A stretch of DNA of 64,000 nt, taken from assembly GCF_900110555.1 (NCBI RefSeq), contig NZ_FOEE01000013.1:1-64000 (forward strand), in the 5' to 3' direction. Position numbers and translations under genes: made by a program. Below the pieces are notes generated by a model. The model was not told the origin of the DNA. It saw only the letters and a list, made by a program, of their open reading frames with translations, and searched no databases. Of this stretch, positions 1 to 11,160 are shown piece after piece (position 1 is the stretch's first letter; each line of letters opens with the position of its first letter). This DNA is from Trujillonella endophytica. GTDB lineage: Bacteria > Actinomycetota > Actinomycetes > Mycobacteriales > Geodermatophilaceae.

Positions 1-64
1 CCGCGCTACTCGCCGACTTTGACGACCTGGTCTCCACTGCTTGACGCCGATAGGAGCATCCCGG

Positions 65-130
65 CCAATTCCGCGCTTCCGCCCCGGGGCAACTCCGCGC
101 TTCCGCCCCGGGGCAATTCCGCGCTTCTGC
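65..130. repeat. Three tandem copies of a 24-bp intergenic repeat
   Basis: Three direct copies begin at 65, 89 and 113. Each has an 18-base core GCAAYTCCGCGCTTCYGC (first base C in copy 1), and cores are separated by CCCGGG. The third core (113-130) is identical to the left arm of the hairpin at 49816-49833, so this is a dispersed family. No coding frame crosses it convincingly. Confidence 0.85.
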
Positions 131-163
131 ACGATCGGTGGCGGGTGAGCATTGCCACACAGG

Positions 164-182
164 GAAGGCTCGGCTAACTTAG
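164..182. promoter_or_regulatory. IdeR/DtxR-like iron box upstream of bfd
   Basis: This 19-base stretch matches the known consensus TTAGGTTAGGCTAACCTAA at 13 of 19 positions by eye, including the block GGCTAAC. It overlaps a possible -10 (TAACTT, 175-180) in front of the Bfd gene, where a bound metalloregulator would repress. Binding is inferred from the match only. Confidence 0.5.
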
Positions 183-216
183 GCGTGCCTTCCCGTCCTG
201 CACCCTGGAGCGCGCC

Positions 217-417
217 GTGTACGTGTGCATCTGCTTCGCCGTCACCGAGACGGAGCTGACGAACGTCATCTCCGCCGGCGCGCGCAGCGAGGAAGAGGTC
301 GGCGACGCGTGCGCCGCCGGCACCGGCTGCGGCAGCTGCCTGGACCGGATCTGCGACCGGATCAGCGCCGTCGACCCGCTGCACGGCCTGCGCGTGGCCA
401 CCGCCGACGCGGCCTGA
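217..417 (+). CDS. bfd: Bacterioferritin-associated ferredoxin (Bfd-like, 2Fe-2S)
   Basis: A 66-residue cytosolic protein of the BFD-like [2Fe-2S] family. Cysteines C4, C6, C38 and C41 sit at the four cluster-ligand positions known from E. coli Bfd; C32 and C46 are extra. In the family, Bfd passes electrons to bacterioferritin so stored ferric iron can be reduced and released. The partner gene bfr lies 108 bases downstream on the same strand. The GTG start at 217 follows CTGGAG by 6 bases. An iron box overlaps its promoter, which suggests expression when iron is scarce. Length is normal for the family. Confidence 0.9.
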   Translation: MYVCICFAVTETELTNVISAGARSEEEVGDACAAGTGCGSCLDRICDRISAVDPLHGLRVATADAA

Positions 418-430
418 GAACGGCAAAAGC

Positions 431-449
431 CCAGGTGAGCCTCCCCTCG
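431..449. promoter_or_regulatory. Possible second IdeR/DtxR box upstream of bfr
   Basis: The half-site AGGTGAGCCT followed by CCCCT matches the IdeR consensus at 11 of 19 positions. It lies about 40-60 bases upstream of the bfr -10 at 491, which is an activator rather than a repressor position. It is weaker than the box at 164. Confidence 0.35.
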
Positions 450-490
450 CTAAGGGTGGCCTGAAGAGGTGGCACCCCCTCGGCTCCGGC

Positions 491-496
491 TAGCCT
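491..496 (+). promoter_or_regulatory. -10 box of bfr (TAGCCT)
   Basis: TAGCCT lies 29 bases upstream of the bfr ATG and predicts a short leader containing the AGGAGGA ribosome site at 514-520. Confidence 0.45.
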
Positions 497-525
497 CGAC
501 CCAGCCGGACCCCAGGAGGAGCACC

Positions 526-1014
526 ATGCACGGCGACGCCCGAGTTCTCCAGCTGCTCAACGAGCAGCTCACCAGCGAGCTGACGGCCATCAACCAGTAC
601 TTCCTGCACGCCAAGATGCAGGAGAACTGGGGCTACACCAAGCTCGCCGCGTACACCCGCAAGGAGTCCATCGAGGAGATGGTCCACGCGGAGCGGATCA
701 CCGAGCGGATCCTCTTCCTCGAGGGCCTGCCGAACTACCAGAAGCTGCTGGCCCTGCGCATCGGGCAGACGGTCCGCGAGCAGTTCGAGGCCGACATGGC
801 CGTCGAGCTCGAGGTCGTGGAGCGCCTGCGCCCCGCCGCGGCCTACTGCGACGAGGTCGGCGACCGCGTCACGAAGAACCTCTTCGAGGAGATCCTCCAC
901 AACGAGGAGCAGCACATCGACTACCTCGAGACCCAGCTGCACCTCATGGAGACCCTCGGCGAGCAGCTCTACCTCGCCGGGCAGGTGGAGCACCCCACCC
1001 ACAGCAACGCCTGA
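526..1014 (+). CDS. bfr: Bacterioferritin, heme-binding ferritin
   Basis: A 162-residue iron-storage subunit that forms 24-mer shells and oxidises Fe(II). All ferroxidase-centre ligands known for Bfr are present at standard positions: E18, E51, H54, E94, E127 and H130. M52, the heme axial ligand that separates Bfr from non-heme ferritins, is also present. The ATG at 526 was chosen because a strong AGGAGGA site lies 5 bases upstream; an earlier in-frame ATG at 469 would add 19 residues foreign to the family. Pairing with bfd gives a storage-and-release unit. A strong hairpin follows the stop. Confidence 0.97.
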   Translation: MHGDARVLQLLNEQLTSELTAINQYFLHAKMQENWGYTKLAAYTRKESIEEMVHAERITERILFLEGLPNYQKLLALRIGQTVREQFEADMAVELEVVERLRPAAAYCDEVGDRVTKNLFEEILHNEEQHIDYLETQLHLMETLGEQLYLAGQVEHPTHSNA

Positions 1015-1027
1015 GCGTCTCCGGCTG

Positions 1028-1066
1028 ACGTCCGGCCTGCACCCTCCCCGGGTGCGGGCCGGACGT
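1028..1066 (+). terminator. Terminator hairpin after bfr
   Basis: A 17-bp stem (one G-T pair) with loop TCCCC starts 13 bases after the bfr stop. There is no T tract, as is common for actinobacterial terminators. The remaining bases to 1237 hold no gene I can support. Confidence 0.75.
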
Positions 1067-1237
1067 GGCACGTTCCGGCGCCCTCACCGACCTGACGCCG
1101 GCCCAGCTCGGAACTGTGCACTCCCCCACCGCACCCGTGGCCCGGGAGGTGGAGACGTGCACATACAGAGCCACGTGCCCCGCCCACCCCGGCGCAGTGC
1201 CCCCGGACCGGCCGGGCCGGAGACACCGGCCGACGGG

Positions 1238-4705
<3,468 letters not shown>

Positions 4706-4783
4706 GCGCTGCCTCCGGGAAGGATCCGGGCCGGTCGGGAAGTTGACGAGGGTCATGATGCCGCAGCCGCCCACCTCCGTCGC

Positions 4784-5671
4784 ATGACCGCCGTCCTCGC
4801 CGTCACCGGGGCCACCGGCGGTCTCGGCCGCCGGGTCGCCGAGCGGCTCGCCGCCGCGGGCGCGGAGCTCCGCCTCGTGGTGCGCGACGCCGGCCGGACC
4901 CGGTTCCTGCCCGGCTCGGAGGTGGTCGAGAACCCCGGCGGCTACGCGGACGGCGATGGGTTCGCCGCGGCCCTCGACGGCGTGCACACCCTCTACCTGG
5001 TGTCGGCGGCCGAGGCCGAGGACCGGGTGCAGCAGCACCGCACCGCCGTGGCCGCCGCCGGGCGCGCCGGGGTGCAGCGCATCGTCTACACCTCGTTCCT
5101 CGGGGCCGCGCCGGACTCGGTGTTCACCCTGGGCCGCCACCACGCCGCCACGGAGGAGGCGCTCGCGGCGAGCGGGGTCGCGTGGACGGCGCTGCGGCAC
5201 TCGCTGTACGCGGACTTCGTGCCGTCCCTGGCCGTCGTCGGGCCGGATGCCCGCGCGGTCATCGCCGGGCCGGCCGGCAGTGGGCGGGCGAGCTTCGTGT
5301 CGCGGGACGACTGCGCCGACGTCGCCGCCGCCGTGCTCCTGGACGACTCCGGCGCCTGGGACGGTCGGACCCCCGGCGTCACCGGGCCCGAGGCGCTGAC
5401 GCTGGCCGAGGCCGCCGCCGTCGTGAGCGCGGTCGCCGGCGTCCCGGTGGACTACCGGGAGGAGACGGTCGAGCAGGCGTGGGCCTCCCGCCGGCCGTCC
5501 GGGCACCCGGACTGGGAGATCGAGGGCTGGATCAGCAGCTACACGTCGATCGCGGCCGGCGAGATGGCCGCCGTCACCGACGTCGTCGCCACGGTCACCG
5601 GGCACCCGGCGCGCACCCTCGCCGAGCAGCTGCGCGCCCACCCCGAGGACTGGGCGGCCCTGCGCCGCTGA
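4784..5671 (+). CDS. NmrA-like NAD(P)-binding atypical SDR
   Basis: A 295-residue protein with a clear N-terminal Rossmann motif TGATGGLG (residues 8-15) and LVVRD after the second strand, as in NmrA/HSCARG and QOR2-type atypical short-chain reductases. The substrate is unknown: proteins of this type may be NAD(P)H-dependent quinone reductases or redox sensors. ATG at 4784 is the only plausible start, since it lies directly before the first beta strand. It diverges from pfkA and converges with the exoribonuclease gene, stops being 2 bases apart. Confidence 0.8.
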   Translation: MTAVLAVTGATGGLGRRVAERLAAAGAELRLVVRDAGRTRFLPGSEVVENPGGYADGDGFAAALDGVHTLYLVSAAEAEDRVQQHRTAVAAAGRAGVQRIVYTSFLGAAPDSVFTLGRHHAATEEALAASGVAWTALRHSLYADFVPSLAVVGPDARAVIAGPAGSGRASFVSRDDCADVAAAVLLDDSGAWDGRTPGVTGPEALTLAEAAAVVSAVAGVPVDYREETVEQAWASRRPSGHPDWEIEGWISSYTSIAAGEMAAVTDVVATVTGHPARTLAEQLRAHPEDWAALRR

Positions 5672-5673
5672 CG

Positions 5674-6168
5674 TCAGGCGCCCTGCGCCGCCTCGATCGC
5701 CCGCCAGCGCTCCAGGTTGTAGCGGGCGTCGACGAGGGCGTCGTGGGTGCCGGCCGGCTTGGGCGGCAGCGCCGGCTGCCCGGCGTCGTCCCAGCGCTGG
5801 CGCAGCTCGCGGGTGAACCGCGGAACCGCCCGGGGCAGCGCGGGCATCGCGCCCCAGAGCTGGGCGAGCGCGACGTGGTCGTAGGCGGCGAACCACGCCC
5901 ACAGCTCGATCTCCTCCCCCGGCCCGGTGAGGAAGGCCAGGAGGTCGTCGCGGATCTGCTTGCGACTGCGCCAGGCTCGGTCGGCCGGCGGCGGCAGCTG
6001 CTCGAGCACGTTGCGGCGCACCCACGGCACGGCCCGGCGGTCGTCGAACTCGGTGCTCACCGCGTAGAACTCGCGGCCGGCCTCGTCGACCACCCCGATC
6101 GAGACGAGGTCGATCGTCGTCCCGTCCTCGATGAACTCCGTGTCGTAGAAGAACCGCCGCACACTCAC
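5674..6168 (-). CDS. DEDD-type 3'-5' exoribonuclease (Rv2179c-like)
   Basis: A 164-residue protein very similar in outline to M. tuberculosis Rv2179c (168 residues), a 3'-5' exoribonuclease of the RNase H fold. FFYDTEF (residues 6-12) carries the first two acidic metal ligands; AWFAAYDHVAL and HDALVDARYN supply the remaining DEDD residues. Rv2179c acts on RNA 3' overhangs. The GTG start at 6168 overlaps the stop of the upstream Rid gene by 4 bases, indicating coupling. Proximity to aroG is conserved with M. tuberculosis. Confidence 0.9.
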   Translation of the reverse strand: MSVRRFFYDTEFIEDGTTIDLVSIGVVDEAGREFYAVSTEFDDRRAVPWVRRNVLEQLPPPADRAWRSRKQIRDDLLAFLTGPGEEIELWAWFAAYDHVALAQLWGAMPALPRAVPRFTRELRQRWDDAGQPALPPKPAGTHDALVDARYNLERWRAIEAAQGA

Positions 6169-6614
6169 GGGCCCACGGTAGAGGCGTCGTGCGGCGGCCC
6201 CGGTTCCGTCCAGCTGTCCCGCACCGCGACCGCCTCCACCTCGACGAGCTGGTCGGGACGGCCCAGCAGCGTCACCCCGACCAGCGTGCTGGGCGCGGCG
6301 TGCGCGCCGAGGGCCGCGCGGACGACGTCTTCGGCGGCCACGAGGTCGCGGCGGTCGGTCGTCGCCACGAACACCGTCGTCTTCAGGACGTCGCGCAGCC
6401 CGGCCCCGGCGCCCTCGAGGGCGGCGACCAGGTTGGCCATCGCCTGGCGGGCCTGGCCGGCGACGTCGCCCACCGCGACCGTGACCCCGTCGGCGTCGAC
6501 CGGGCAGGCGCCGGCGGTGAAGACCATGCGCCCCGGATCGCTCACGGCCGCGTAGGCGAAGCGGGCGGTGCCGGTCAGGCCGGGCGGGCGGACGAGCTCG
6601 ATACCGGAGGCCAC
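6165..6614 (-). CDS. RidA/YjgF-family protein lacking the deaminase arginine
   Basis: A 149-residue Rid-family protein. The family pattern is visible in FTAGACPVDADG and in the C-terminal VEVEAVAV. Canonical RidA enzymes hydrolyse reactive enamine/imine intermediates using an arginine (Arg105 in E. coli RidA) within an ARSxVxV-like segment. Here the matching segment reads APSTLVGV, so the arginine appears to be proline. I infer that it is not a canonical deaminase. The GTG at 6614 is preferred because GAGGAT, a weak -10, lies 6 bases upstream; GTG at 6632 is the alternative. It overlaps the exoribonuclease start by 4 bases. Confidence 0.8.
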   Translation of the reverse strand: MASGIELVRPPGLTGTARFAYAAVSDPGRMVFTAGACPVDADGVTVAVGDVAGQARQAMANLVAALEGAGAGLRDVLKTTVFVATTDRRDLVAAEDVVRAALGAHAAPSTLVGVTLLGRPDQLVEVEAVAVRDSWTEPGPPHDASTVGP

Positions 6615-6681
6615 TCCCCGATCCTCGGGCACACCCGGCCGCCTGTCGCGCGGAGGCCCTGCGCCGCCCCGGGCCCGCCGC

Positions 6682-6687
6682 TAGGTT
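6682..6687 (+). promoter_or_regulatory. Leaderless -10 box of glpK (TAGGTT)
   Basis: TAGGTT ends 7 bases before the ATG at 6695. Confidence 0.6.
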
Positions 6688-6694
6688 CGCCGGC

Positions 6695-8170
6695 ATGCCG
6701 GTACTCGCCATCGACGCAGGGACCACCGGGGTGACGGCGCTGGTCGTGGGCTCCGACGGCGGCGTCCTGGCCCGCGGCTACCGGGAGTTCGCGCAGCTGT
6801 TCCCCCGCCCCGGGTGGGTCGAGCACGAGCCGGAGGACATCTGGACGGCGACGCTGGCCGCCTGCCGCGAGGCGCTCGGGCGCACCGACCGGACGCCGTC
6901 CTGCGTGGGCATCACCGATCAGCGGGAGACCGCCGTCGTCTGGGACCGGCGCACGGGCCGGGCCCCCCGCCCGGCGATCGTCTGGCAGGACCGGCGGACG
7001 ACCGGCATCTGCGACCGGCTGCGGGCGGCCGGGCACGAACCGCGGATCGCCGAGCTCACCGGGCTTCGGCTGGACCCGTACTTCACCGGCACGAAGTTCT
7101 GCTGGCTCGCGGCCGAGGAACCGCGCCTGTGGGACGGCGTCCGCGACGGATCACTGGCCCTGGGCACCGTCGACTCCTACCTGGTGCACCGGCTGACCGG
7201 CGGCGCCGCGCACGTCACCGACCCCAGCAACGCCAGCCGCACCCTGCTCTACGACCTGGCCGCGGGCGACTGGTCCGACGAGCTGTGCGAGCTGTTCCAG
7301 GTGCCGCGCTCGGCGCTGCCCGACCTGGTGCCCAGCTCCGGCGTCGTCGGCACCACCGACCCCGACGCGTTCCTCGGGCTGGCGCTCCCGATCGCCGGCA
7401 TCGCCGGCGACCAGCAGGCGGCCCTCTTCGGCCAGGCCTGCTTCACCCCCGGGACGAGCAAGTGCACCTACGGCACCGGCTCGTTCGTGCTGACCAACAC
7501 CGGGACGACGCCGGTGCGCTCGCAGGCCGGCCTGCTCACCACGGTCGCCTGGGACGTCGGCGACGGCCTGGTCTACGCCCTGGAGGGGTCGATCTTCGTG
7601 ACCGGCGCCGCCGTGCAGTGGCTGCGCGACGGCCTCGGGCTGATCGACTCGGCGGCCGAGATCGAGGGGCTGGCCCGGACGGTGCCCGACTCGGGCGACC
7701 TCGTCTTCGTGCCGGCGCTGACCGGCATGGGGGCTCCGCACTGGGACCCGCACGCCCGCGGCACGATCGTCGGCATCACCCGCGGCACCACGCGGGCGCA
7801 CCTGGCCCGGGCGACGCTGGAGGCCATCGCCTTCGAGGTGCGCGACGTCGTCGACGTCATGGTCTCCGAGGCCGGGCTGGCGGTGCCCGAGCTGTCGGCG
7901 GACGGCGGGGCGAGCGCCAACGACCTGCTCCTGCAGCTGCAGGCCGACCAGCTCGGCGTCCCGGTGCGCCGCCCGCGGGTCACCGAGACCACGGCGCTGG
8001 GGGCGGCCTTCCTCGCGGGCCTGGGCACCGGGGTGTGGGCCGGCCAGGACGAGCTCGCCGCGACCTGGGCGCTGGACCGCCGCTTCGAGCCCGAGGACGG
8101 GCGCCGGGACGACGGCCGGCACGACCGCTGGCGGGAGGCGCTGGACCGGGCCCGGCAGTGGACGAGCTGA
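6695..8170 (+). CDS. glpK: Glycerol kinase
   Basis: A 491-residue FGGY-family kinase that makes glycerol 3-phosphate from glycerol and ATP in the cytosol. Family landmarks are present: IDAGTTG at the phosphate-binding N-terminus, TDQRETAVVWDR, AGDQQAALFGQ, YGTGSFVL and SADGGASANDLLLQ. The protein lacks neighbours such as glpF or glpD, so it stands alone between the Rid gene and a secreted hydrolase. It is probably translated from a leaderless transcript. Confusion with other FGGY sugar kinases is possible but less likely, given the glycerol-kinase-type TDQRET and WQDRRT motifs. Confidence 0.92.
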   Translation: MPVLAIDAGTTGVTALVVGSDGGVLARGYREFAQLFPRPGWVEHEPEDIWTATLAACREALGRTDRTPSCVGITDQRETAVVWDRRTGRAPRPAIVWQDRRTTGICDRLRAAGHEPRIAELTGLRLDPYFTGTKFCWLAAEEPRLWDGVRDGSLALGTVDSYLVHRLTGGAAHVTDPSNASRTLLYDLAAGDWSDELCELFQVPRSALPDLVPSSGVVGTTDPDAFLGLALPIAGIAGDQQAALFGQACFTPGTSKCTYGTGSFVLTNTGTTPVRSQAGLLTTVAWDVGDGLVYALEGSIFVTGAAVQWLRDGLGLIDSAAEIEGLARTVPDSGDLVFVPALTGMGAPHWDPHARGTIVGITRGTTRAHLARATLEAIAFEVRDVVDVMVSEAGLAVPELSADGGASANDLLLQLQADQLGVPVRRPRVTETTALGAAFLAGLGTGVWAGQDELAATWALDRRFEPEDGRRDDGRHDRWREALDRARQWTS

Positions 8171-8195
8171 GGAACGCGCCGGTTCCGGAGCGTCC

Positions 8196-8224
8196 TTGAC
8201 CTGCCCGGATCCCCTCCCTACGGT
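8196..8224 (+). promoter_or_regulatory. Sigma70-type promoter of the secreted hydrolase
   Basis: TTGACC (8196-8201), a 17-base spacer and TACGGT (8219-8224) form a near-ideal housekeeping promoter about 50 bases before the GTG at 8276. Confidence 0.65.
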
Positions 8225-8275
8225 GCGCTGAACGCGGTTCGGTCCCGGACCGTCGGACGCACGAAGGGGTGCGCA

Positions 8276-9790
8276 GTGGGACGACGTCTCGTGCTGGCCG
8301 TCGGCTGTCTGGCCCTGCTGGCGGCGAGGTGCAGCGACTCCGGCTCCGCCGACGACGACGGGGCGGGCGACACCGGCGCGTCGTCGGCCCCCGCGAGCCG
8401 GACGCCGACCGTGACGCAGGCCACCGTCTCCGACGCGCTGCCGGACGGGTTCACCCTCGCGTCCAACCCGACGATCGACTACGGCGCCCTGGGCTACGAG
8501 CAGGTCGAGTACCTCCTCGACGGTCTGGCGACGGCCCACGTCCCGGCCGGGCCGCTGTCGGAGGACGGGAAGTGGATCGTCACGGCCGGGGAGGAGGCGC
8601 CGTACACCACGCGCGTCGTTGTCACCCGGCCCGTGGACCCCGAGGACTTCAACGGCACCGCGCTCGTGGAGTGGCTGAACGTGTCCGGCGGCGTCGACGC
8701 CAGCCCCGACCTGACGCTGACCCACGTCGAGCTGACCCGCAGCGGCTACGTGCACGTCGCCGTGTCGGCCCAGCAGGTCGGCCTCGACGCCACCAGGACC
8801 GCCGACCCCGAGCGCTACGCGTCGCTCTCCCACCCCGGCGACAGCTACTCCTACGACATCTTCTCGCAGGCCGGGCAGGCCGTCCGGCTCGACGCCGACG
8901 AGCTGCTCGGCGGCCTGCAGCCCGAGCGGGTCATCGCGATCGGCGAGTCGCAGTCGGCCATCCGGATGACGACCTACATCAACGCCGTGCACCCGGTCGC
9001 CGACGTCTACGACGGGTTCCTCGTGCACAGCCGGTACGGCCGGGGCGGCGCGCTCTCCCAGGCGCCGCTGGAGCAGATCGACACCCCGCCGGCCGTCCGC
9101 ATCCGGACCGACCTCGACGTCCCGGTGCTGGTCTTCCAGACCGAGACCGACACCGACGCCCTGCAGGCCCGCCAGGACGACAGCGACGTCTACCGGCTCT
9201 GGGAGGTCGCCGGCACGGCGCATTTCGACTCCTACGGCCTCGCCCTCGGCGCGACCGACGAGGGCGACGAGGCCGGCGCCACCGCCTGGTTCGACGCGAT
9301 GCGCGCGCCCAGCACCGAGCCGATTCCCGGCTTCACCTGCGCCCTCCCGGTCAACGCGGGCCCGCAGACCTACGTGCTGCGCGCCGCCGTCGTGGCGCTC
9401 TCCGAGTGGGTGGCGACCGGCACGCCGCCACCCAGCGCGCCCCGGCTGGAGGTGGTCAGCACCGACCCGACCGCCCCGGAGTACGCCGTCGACGAGCAGG
9501 GCATCACCCTCGGGGGCATCCGCACGCCCGCCGTCGACGCCCCGGTCGCCGTCCTCCGCGGCCTGGGGCAGCCCGCCGGCTCGGCCGACTCCCTCCAGCG
9601 GTTCTGCCGCCTGTTCGGCACGACCGTCCCGCTGACCACCGAGCAGCTCACCGAGCTCTACCCCGACCACGACGCCTTCGTGGCTGCCTGGGAGGAGTCC
9701 CTCGACCGGGCCGTCGAGGACGGCTACGTGCTCGAGGCGGACGCCGAGCTGCTGCGGTCGGTCGCCGAGAACGCGGCGGTTCCCAGCTGA
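8276..9790 (+). CDS. Secreted alpha/beta-hydrolase-domain protein
   Basis: A 504-residue exported protein. The N-terminus has Arg-Arg, a hydrophobic run and a cysteine at residue 19 followed by a Ser/Asp-rich linker, like a lipoprotein; however the lipobox reads LAARC with Arg at -1, which is atypical. The mature part resembles the 'alpha/beta hydrolase domain' family (Abhydrolase_10 type), with nucleophile S225 in GESQSA and a plausible His in GTAHFDSY. The substrate is unknown, probably an ester or amide outside the cell. The GTG at 8276 follows AAGGGG and a good promoter. Confidence 0.75.
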   Translation: MGRRLVLAVGCLALLAARCSDSGSADDDGAGDTGASSAPASRTPTVTQATVSDALPDGFTLASNPTIDYGALGYEQVEYLLDGLATAHVPAGPLSEDGKWIVTAGEEAPYTTRVVVTRPVDPEDFNGTALVEWLNVSGGVDASPDLTLTHVELTRSGYVHVAVSAQQVGLDATRTADPERYASLSHPGDSYSYDIFSQAGQAVRLDADELLGGLQPERVIAIGESQSAIRMTTYINAVHPVADVYDGFLVHSRYGRGGALSQAPLEQIDTPPAVRIRTDLDVPVLVFQTETDTDALQARQDDSDVYRLWEVAGTAHFDSYGLALGATDEGDEAGATAWFDAMRAPSTEPIPGFTCALPVNAGPQTYVLRAAVVALSEWVATGTPPPSAPRLEVVSTDPTAPEYAVDEQGITLGGIRTPAVDAPVAVLRGLGQPAGSADSLQRFCRLFGTTVPLTTEQLTELYPDHDAFVAAWEESLDRAVEDGYVLEADAELLRSVAENAAVPS

Positions 9791-9797
9791 CGCGCGC

Positions 9798-11093
9798 TCA
9801 GACGGGGGTGACCGGCGCCTTCTCCTCGGTGCCGTGCACCCGCTCGGCCCGCCGCGCGCGCCGCCGGTCCAGCCACAGCATCGCGGGGCCGGCGGTGATC
9901 CCGTGCACGACGACGGACCCCAGCACGACCAGGACGGTGACCGCCCAGAGCTGCTCGGCCCCCGGGATGTCCGCCTCCTCCAACCCGTAGGCCAGGTAGT
10001 ACAGCGAGCCGACGCCCCGGACGCCGAAGAACGCGATGGCGTTGCGCTCCCACCGCCCGGTGTCCCCGCCCAGCTGCGCCAGCCAGCCGGTGAGCGGCCG
10101 GACCACGAGCAGCAGGAGCGCCGCGAAGACGATCTCGCGCCGGCCGACGTCGTCCAGCACTCCGCGCGCGACCGCGCCGCCGACCAGCACGAGGACGACG
10201 ACGGTGAGCAGCCGCTCCAGCTGCTCGACGTAGGCGTGCAGCACCTGGTGCCGACCGTGCCGACGCTCGGCGGCGCGCACGGTGCAGGCGCCCGCGAACA
10301 CCGCGACGAACCCGTACCCGCCGACCAGCTCGGCCAGGCCGTAGGCCAGCGCGATGCCGGCGAGGGCGATGAAGCCCTCCGCGCGCTCGGCCAGCCCGAC
10401 CCGCTCGGCGGGGCGGGAGAAGAAGAGCGCGCGCAGCGCGAAGCCCACGACGATGCCGGTGCCGACGCCGGCGGCGATCCGCCACAGGACGTCGACGAGC
10501 AGCCACTCCCCCAGCCAGCCGCCCGGCGCGAGCCCCGAGGCGGCGACGGCGATGGCGGCGTAGACGAAGGGGAACGCCAGCCCGTCGTTGCTGCCGGCCT
10601 CCGAGGTCAGCGCGAACCGCGCCTCGTCCTCGCTCTCGACGTCCTCGCTGGGCTCGGCGACCTGCACCTCGCTGGCCAGCACCGGGTCGGTGGGCGCCAG
10701 CGCGGCCGCGAGCAGCATCGCCGCCGCCGCGCCGAGGCCGAGGAGCCAGCCGCCCAGCAGCGCCATCGCCAGGACCGACAGCGGCATCGTGATCGCGAGC
10801 AGCCGCCACGTCGTGGACCACCGCCGCCAGCCGACCGGGCGGTCCAGCGCGAGGCCGGCCCCCATCAGCGACACCAGGACGACGACCTCCGTGAGGTGCA
10901 CCGTCACCGATCCGTGGCGGACGGGATCGGGCGAGGGCAGGCCGTCGATCAGGGCGAAGCCGAGCACCCCGATCCCGACGAAGACCATCGGCATCGACAG
11001 CGGCGCGCGGCTCAGCGCCCGCGGCAGGAGTGCGGCCAGGAGGGTCGCGACCCCCGCCGCGGCGTACGCCAGTCCGGTGGGGTCCAGGGTCAC
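9798..11093 (-). CDS. CPA1-type Na+/H+ (cation:proton) antiporter
   Basis: A 431-residue polytopic membrane protein with about 12 hydrophobic segments and a short charged C-terminus. APTDPVLASEVQ and SEAGSNDGLAFPFV contain the Asp pairs typical of the NhaP/CPA1 transport core (ND motif), so Na+ or K+ is probably exchanged for H+. It likely helps pH or salt homeostasis. The GTG at 11093 has no ribosome site, but CACACT 6 bases upstream may be a weak leaderless -10. The stop lies 8 bases from the convergent hydrolase stop. Confidence 0.88.
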   Translation of the reverse strand: MTLDPTGLAYAAAGVATLLAALLPRALSRAPLSMPMVFVGIGVLGFALIDGLPSPDPVRHGSVTVHLTEVVVLVSLMGAGLALDRPVGWRRWSTTWRLLAITMPLSVLAMALLGGWLLGLGAAAAMLLAAALAPTDPVLASEVQVAEPSEDVESEDEARFALTSEAGSNDGLAFPFVYAAIAVAASGLAPGGWLGEWLLVDVLWRIAAGVGTGIVVGFALRALFFSRPAERVGLAERAEGFIALAGIALAYGLAELVGGYGFVAVFAGACTVRAAERRHGRHQVLHAYVEQLERLLTVVVLVLVGGAVARGVLDDVGRREIVFAALLLLVVRPLTGWLAQLGGDTGRWERNAIAFFGVRGVGSLYYLAYGLEEADIPGAEQLWAVTVLVVLGSVVVHGITAGPAMLWLDRRRARRAERVHGTEEKAPVTPV

Positions 11094-11115
11094 GCGGTCA
11101 GTGTGGGGTCGCCCG

Positions 11116-11143
11116 GCCGCCCCGGCCCGGTGAGCGGGGCGGC
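11116..11143 (-). terminator. Hairpin after the SDR gene
   Basis: A perfect 9-bp stem (GCCGCCCCG) with a 10-base loop sits 17 bases past the SDR stop on the minus strand. Confidence 0.45.
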
Positions 11144-11160
11144 TCCTCGCCGGGAGCTCG

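Noticed and set aside
3-44. Possible C-terminus ending ALLADFDDLVSTA of a plus-strand gene entering from the left
   Set aside because: Only 13 codons are visible, codon use is mixed, and no family can be checked. It stays possible but unsupported.
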